From: Oppiella nova | Taxonomy: Eukaryota > Arthropoda > Arachnida > Sarcoptiformes > Oppiidae | Length of the DNA: 22,303 nt | NCBI GenBank assembly: GCA_905397405.1 | Contig: CAJPVJ010000610.1 | Span: 1-22,303, forward strand | Direction: 5' to 3' | Shown here: piece by piece, positions 20,544 through 22,303 of the stretch | Layout: each line of letters starts with the position of its first letter | Numbering within the stretch: position 1 is the stretch's first letter | Notes under the pieces: generated by a model | Seen by the model: the letters and a program-made list of their open reading frames with translations, nothing else | Databases searched by the model: none | What the model was told of the DNA's origin: nothing | Position numbers and translations under genes: made by a program

Positions 20544-20643
20544 TGAAGAGTTTGTGTGCGAAGGCGAGCGGCAAATGAACGGCGAGTTTAGAGAAGAGAT
20601 TTTGAATGTCTTAATGAATGCACTGAAGAGACGGACACTTTGA
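20491..20643 (+). CDS. Possible 50-residue acidic/basic small protein
   Basis: ATG at 20491 opens a 50-codon frame, beginning MSDREKKAKESVDNIDSNEE and ending LMNALKRRTL, closed by TGA. It is highly charged and probably helical, and codon choice looks like neighbouring genes. The frame is also open upstream to about 20251 but that stretch looks unlike protein. It overlaps the 5' part of the minus-strand ORF at 20052-20543, and at most one of the two readings of 20491-20543 is likely to be protein. No poly(A) signal is seen close by. I do not recognise it. Confidence 0.28.
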   Translation: MSDREKKAKESVDNIDSNEEFVCEGERQMNGEFREEILNVLMNALKRRTL

Positions 20644-20816
20644 AAACGACTGTAAAGTATTGAACACTACTCTCAATAATGCTATGAATCTCGTGAATCA
20701 AGTAATCAGTGAAACAATGAATCAAATCTCGTGTCACTTGAAAGCTGTTTAATATAACTTTGAATTCAAAGTCAGTTAACAGTTATTCAAAATTCTAATC
20801 AATCTATAGGACAGTT

Positions 20817-22303
20817 ATGGGACCTACACCTCCTGCTAGCAAAACCCCCTCTAAGGGCGGCGGCGGTCAGGATAAGACACAAAAGACTGATTCACTGAAG
20901 AAGACAGACAGCGCTTCGAAGACCGGAAGCAAACCGAACGACAAGGACAAAGACGCGAAGAAGACGGACAGCAGTCCAACAAAACCGGCCAAAAGTGGAG
21001 ACCCGTCTCTGAAGAGCACTCCAAACATCTTCAAGTCGGGCACCAAAGAGAGCGACAAACTCAAGACATCGAGTGATGCGAACAAAGCGGGCACTGGAGT
21101 GACACTCAAAGACCCCACGGATAAGGTGTCCAAAAAGAAGAGCACATCCCACAGCACTTTCGATGCCTACTCTATAGCCAAAAGTGGCAAAGGAGTGAAA
21201 CCCAACCCAACCGCCAAAGACCCCGGAAATATGACCCCAAATGCCAACAAATCAGACAGCAGTCCCTCGTCGAAGCCCTCCGACAAAGACAAAGGCAAAG
21301 AGAAAGACAAAGTCGAGGCCACCAAAGGAGACAAACCCAATATGACGCCCAACGTCCACAAGACGGGCAGTGGTTTTCGGACTGATTCTAAGGGCAAAGG
21401 ATTGAGAACTGACTCGAAAGGCAAGGGCTCGAAGACTGACTCAAAGAAGGGTAGTTTGGATGACGACTCCAAAGGTCAACACAAACCTAATAAACCAGTG
21501 AAAGAGCCGCCCATAAAAGGCACTTCAAATGCGTGGAAGACTGGCACTGATTCCGAGGCCGACAAGTCCGCCGACAAACCCGACAACAAGTCCGCCGGTA
21601 AAGGGACTGAAGACAAGATGGAGAGCACTCCCAACGCAAACAAAGGTGACGGCGGTTCTGGCGCTGACTCTAAAGGCATGAAACCTATGAAGACCGTCAA
21701 AGAGCCGGGAGAGACAAAAGAGTCGGCGTTCAAAGGAGACAAAGCAGAGGGACCTTTCGGTGCTAACAAACCATCGGATGATAAGCCAAAGGGCAGTGAC
21801 GACGCACTCAAGACAGACAGCGCTCCCGCTTCTGATAAACCCTCGGATAAGGCGAGTGAAGACAAACTGAAGATCACTCCCAACAAATGGGACGCCGATT
21901 CTCTTCCCATCAAAACAGACAGCTCTCCCGCTTCTGGCAAACCCTCGGATAAGGCGAGTGAAGACAAACTGAAGACCTCTCCCAACAAATGGGGCGCCGA
22001 TTCTCATGCCATCAAACCCTTGAAAGAAGGCAAAGATGCCGAACATAAGACGCCTAATGTCTTCACAACAGACAGCGACGCGACGGCCAGTACTGCAAAA
22101 GACGCGGACAAACAGAAGGGCTCTGACGGCGACAACAAGACCAGCGGATCGCTGTCCGAAACTCCCAGTTTCTGGAGTACTGGCGCCAAGAAGACCGACA
22201 CGAAGGCCGCCACCACTCAGACGACGACCGACGCGTCCACTCAAACGACTTCTGATGCCTCGACTCAAACGGAGAGACGAAAGACTCCTAACATATGGGG
22301 CGC
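20817..22303 (+). CDS. Disordered Lys/Ser/Asp-rich protein with TPNxW repeats (3' partial)
   Basis: From ATG 20817 the frame stays open for 495 codons to the window edge. I do not recognise the protein. It has no cysteine, very few aliphatic residues and no signal peptide or membrane segment, so it is predicted to be an intrinsically disordered polyampholyte. About ten copies of a degenerate motif (S/T)-P-N-x-(W/F/H/N) recur: residues 67-73 STPNIFK, 139-145, 176-182, 235-241 GTSNAWK, 270-276, 353-359 ITPNKWD, 387-393, 411-417, 448-454 ETPSFWS, 489-495 KTPNIWG. All five tryptophans lie in these motifs. TDS triplets are also frequent, and residues 333-366 and 367-400 are a 34-residue tandem repeat. 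A possible acceptor (ATCTATAG, ending 20809) precedes the ATG, so an upstream exon may exist. Long minus-strand frames here are antisense shadows of the repetitive codon pattern. Confidence 0.8.
   Translation, partial: MGPTPPASKTPSKGGGGQDKTQKTDSLKKTDSASKTGSKPNDKDKDAKKTDSSPTKPAKSGDPSLKSTPNIFKSGTKESDKLKTSSDANKAGTGVTLKDPTDKVSKKKSTSHSTFDAYSIAKSGKGVKPNPTAKDPGNMTPNANKSDSSPSSKPSDKDKGKEKDKVEATKGDKPNMTPNVHKTGSGFRTDSKGKGLRTDSKGKGSKTDSKKGSLDDDSKGQHKPNKPVKEPPIKGTSNAWKTGTDSEADKSADKPDNKSAGKGTEDKMESTPNANKGDGGSGADSKGMKPMKTVKEPGETKESAFKGDKAEGPFGANKPSDDKPKGSDDALKTDSAPASDKPSDKASEDKLKITPNKWDADSLPIKTDSSPASGKPSDKASEDKLKTSPNKWGADSHAIKPLKEGKDAEHKTPNVFTTDSDATASTAKDADKQKGSDGDNKTSGSLSETPSFWSTGAKKTDTKAATTQTTTDASTQTTSDASTQTERRKTPNIWG
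21813..22016 (+). repeat. 102-bp tandem coding duplication
   Basis: Units 21813-21914 and 21915-22016 are each 102 bp (34 codons) and nearly identical, sharing KPSDKASEDKLK followed by a TPNKW-type motif and ending in IK. The period keeps the reading frame. The few differences are mostly amino-acid changing in both halves of the unit, so it is a recent but not brand-new duplication. Confidence 0.9.

Noticed and set aside
20867-22268. Long minus-strand ORFs (up to 247 codons) across the right end
   Set aside because: They are antisense to the repetitive Lys/Ser/Asp-rich plus-strand frame, whose codon pattern keeps the opposite strand open. Their Leu/Ser/Val/Phe composition mirrors that frame, and they overlap each other in different frames.
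20817-22303. Calling the Lys/Ser/Asp-rich protein an LEA or tardigrade-type desiccation protein
   Set aside because: Hydrophilic disorder alone is not diagnostic; no 11-residue LEA repeats or CAHS-like helices are visible.

Overview
The window comes from an animal genome, most likely an arthropod and possibly a mite or other chelicerate. The phylum is an inference from protein resemblance; the exact lineage cannot be fixed from the sequence. The genes have GC-rich coding exons, mostly tiny GT-AG introns (55 to about 90 bp), AT-rich spacers and AATAAA signals. They include bilaterian-specific CTCF, an arthropod-like muscle myosin rod and a muscle-type actin. I see no transposon, provirus, tRNA, rRNA, CRISPR or bacterial-style feature.

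Layout, left to right. (1) 62-2734 (+): 3' end of a muscle myosin heavy chain gene, five exons. (2) 2735-4970: AT-rich spacer with one isolated minus-strand exon candidate (3544-3649), then a GT-rich CTCF leader/promoter. (3) 4971-7709 (+): complete CTCF gene, 7 coding exons, 773 aa, 11 zinc fingers and a YDF cohesin-binding motif. (4) 7710-9294: AT-rich spacer. (5) 9295-11649 (+): MOSPD2 (CRAL-TRIO + MSP + membrane anchor), 2 exons, 538 aa. (6) 11650-12866: spacer. (7) 12867-13997 (-): intronless muscle-type actin, 376 aa, with CArG-like boxes upstream. (8) 15477-19045 (-): complete DNA polymerase delta catalytic subunit, 5 exons, 1107 aa. (9) 19601-19879 (+): SmE (SNRPE), 92 aa, divergent from POLD1. 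(10) 20052-20543 (-): an unrecognised acidic ORF convergent with SNRPE, with back-to-back poly(A) signals between them; a competing small ORF lies opposite its 5' part. (11) 20817-22303 (+): start of a large, cysteine-free, Lys/Ser/Asp-rich disordered protein with about ten degenerate TPNxW-type motifs, cut off by the window edge.

The genes do not form one pathway. They are conserved housekeeping genes (POLD1, SNRPE, CTCF, MOSPD2) beside two muscle genes (MHC, actin). The organisation that stands out is the POLD1/SNRPE head-to-head pair, the compact two-way poly(A) module at 19985-20000, and CTCF and MOSPD2 leaders carrying upstream ORFs. The least explained element is the TPNxW repeat protein at the right end. 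Splice junctions were assigned by eye from GT-AG sites, reading phase and remembered family sequences; none has transcript support here.
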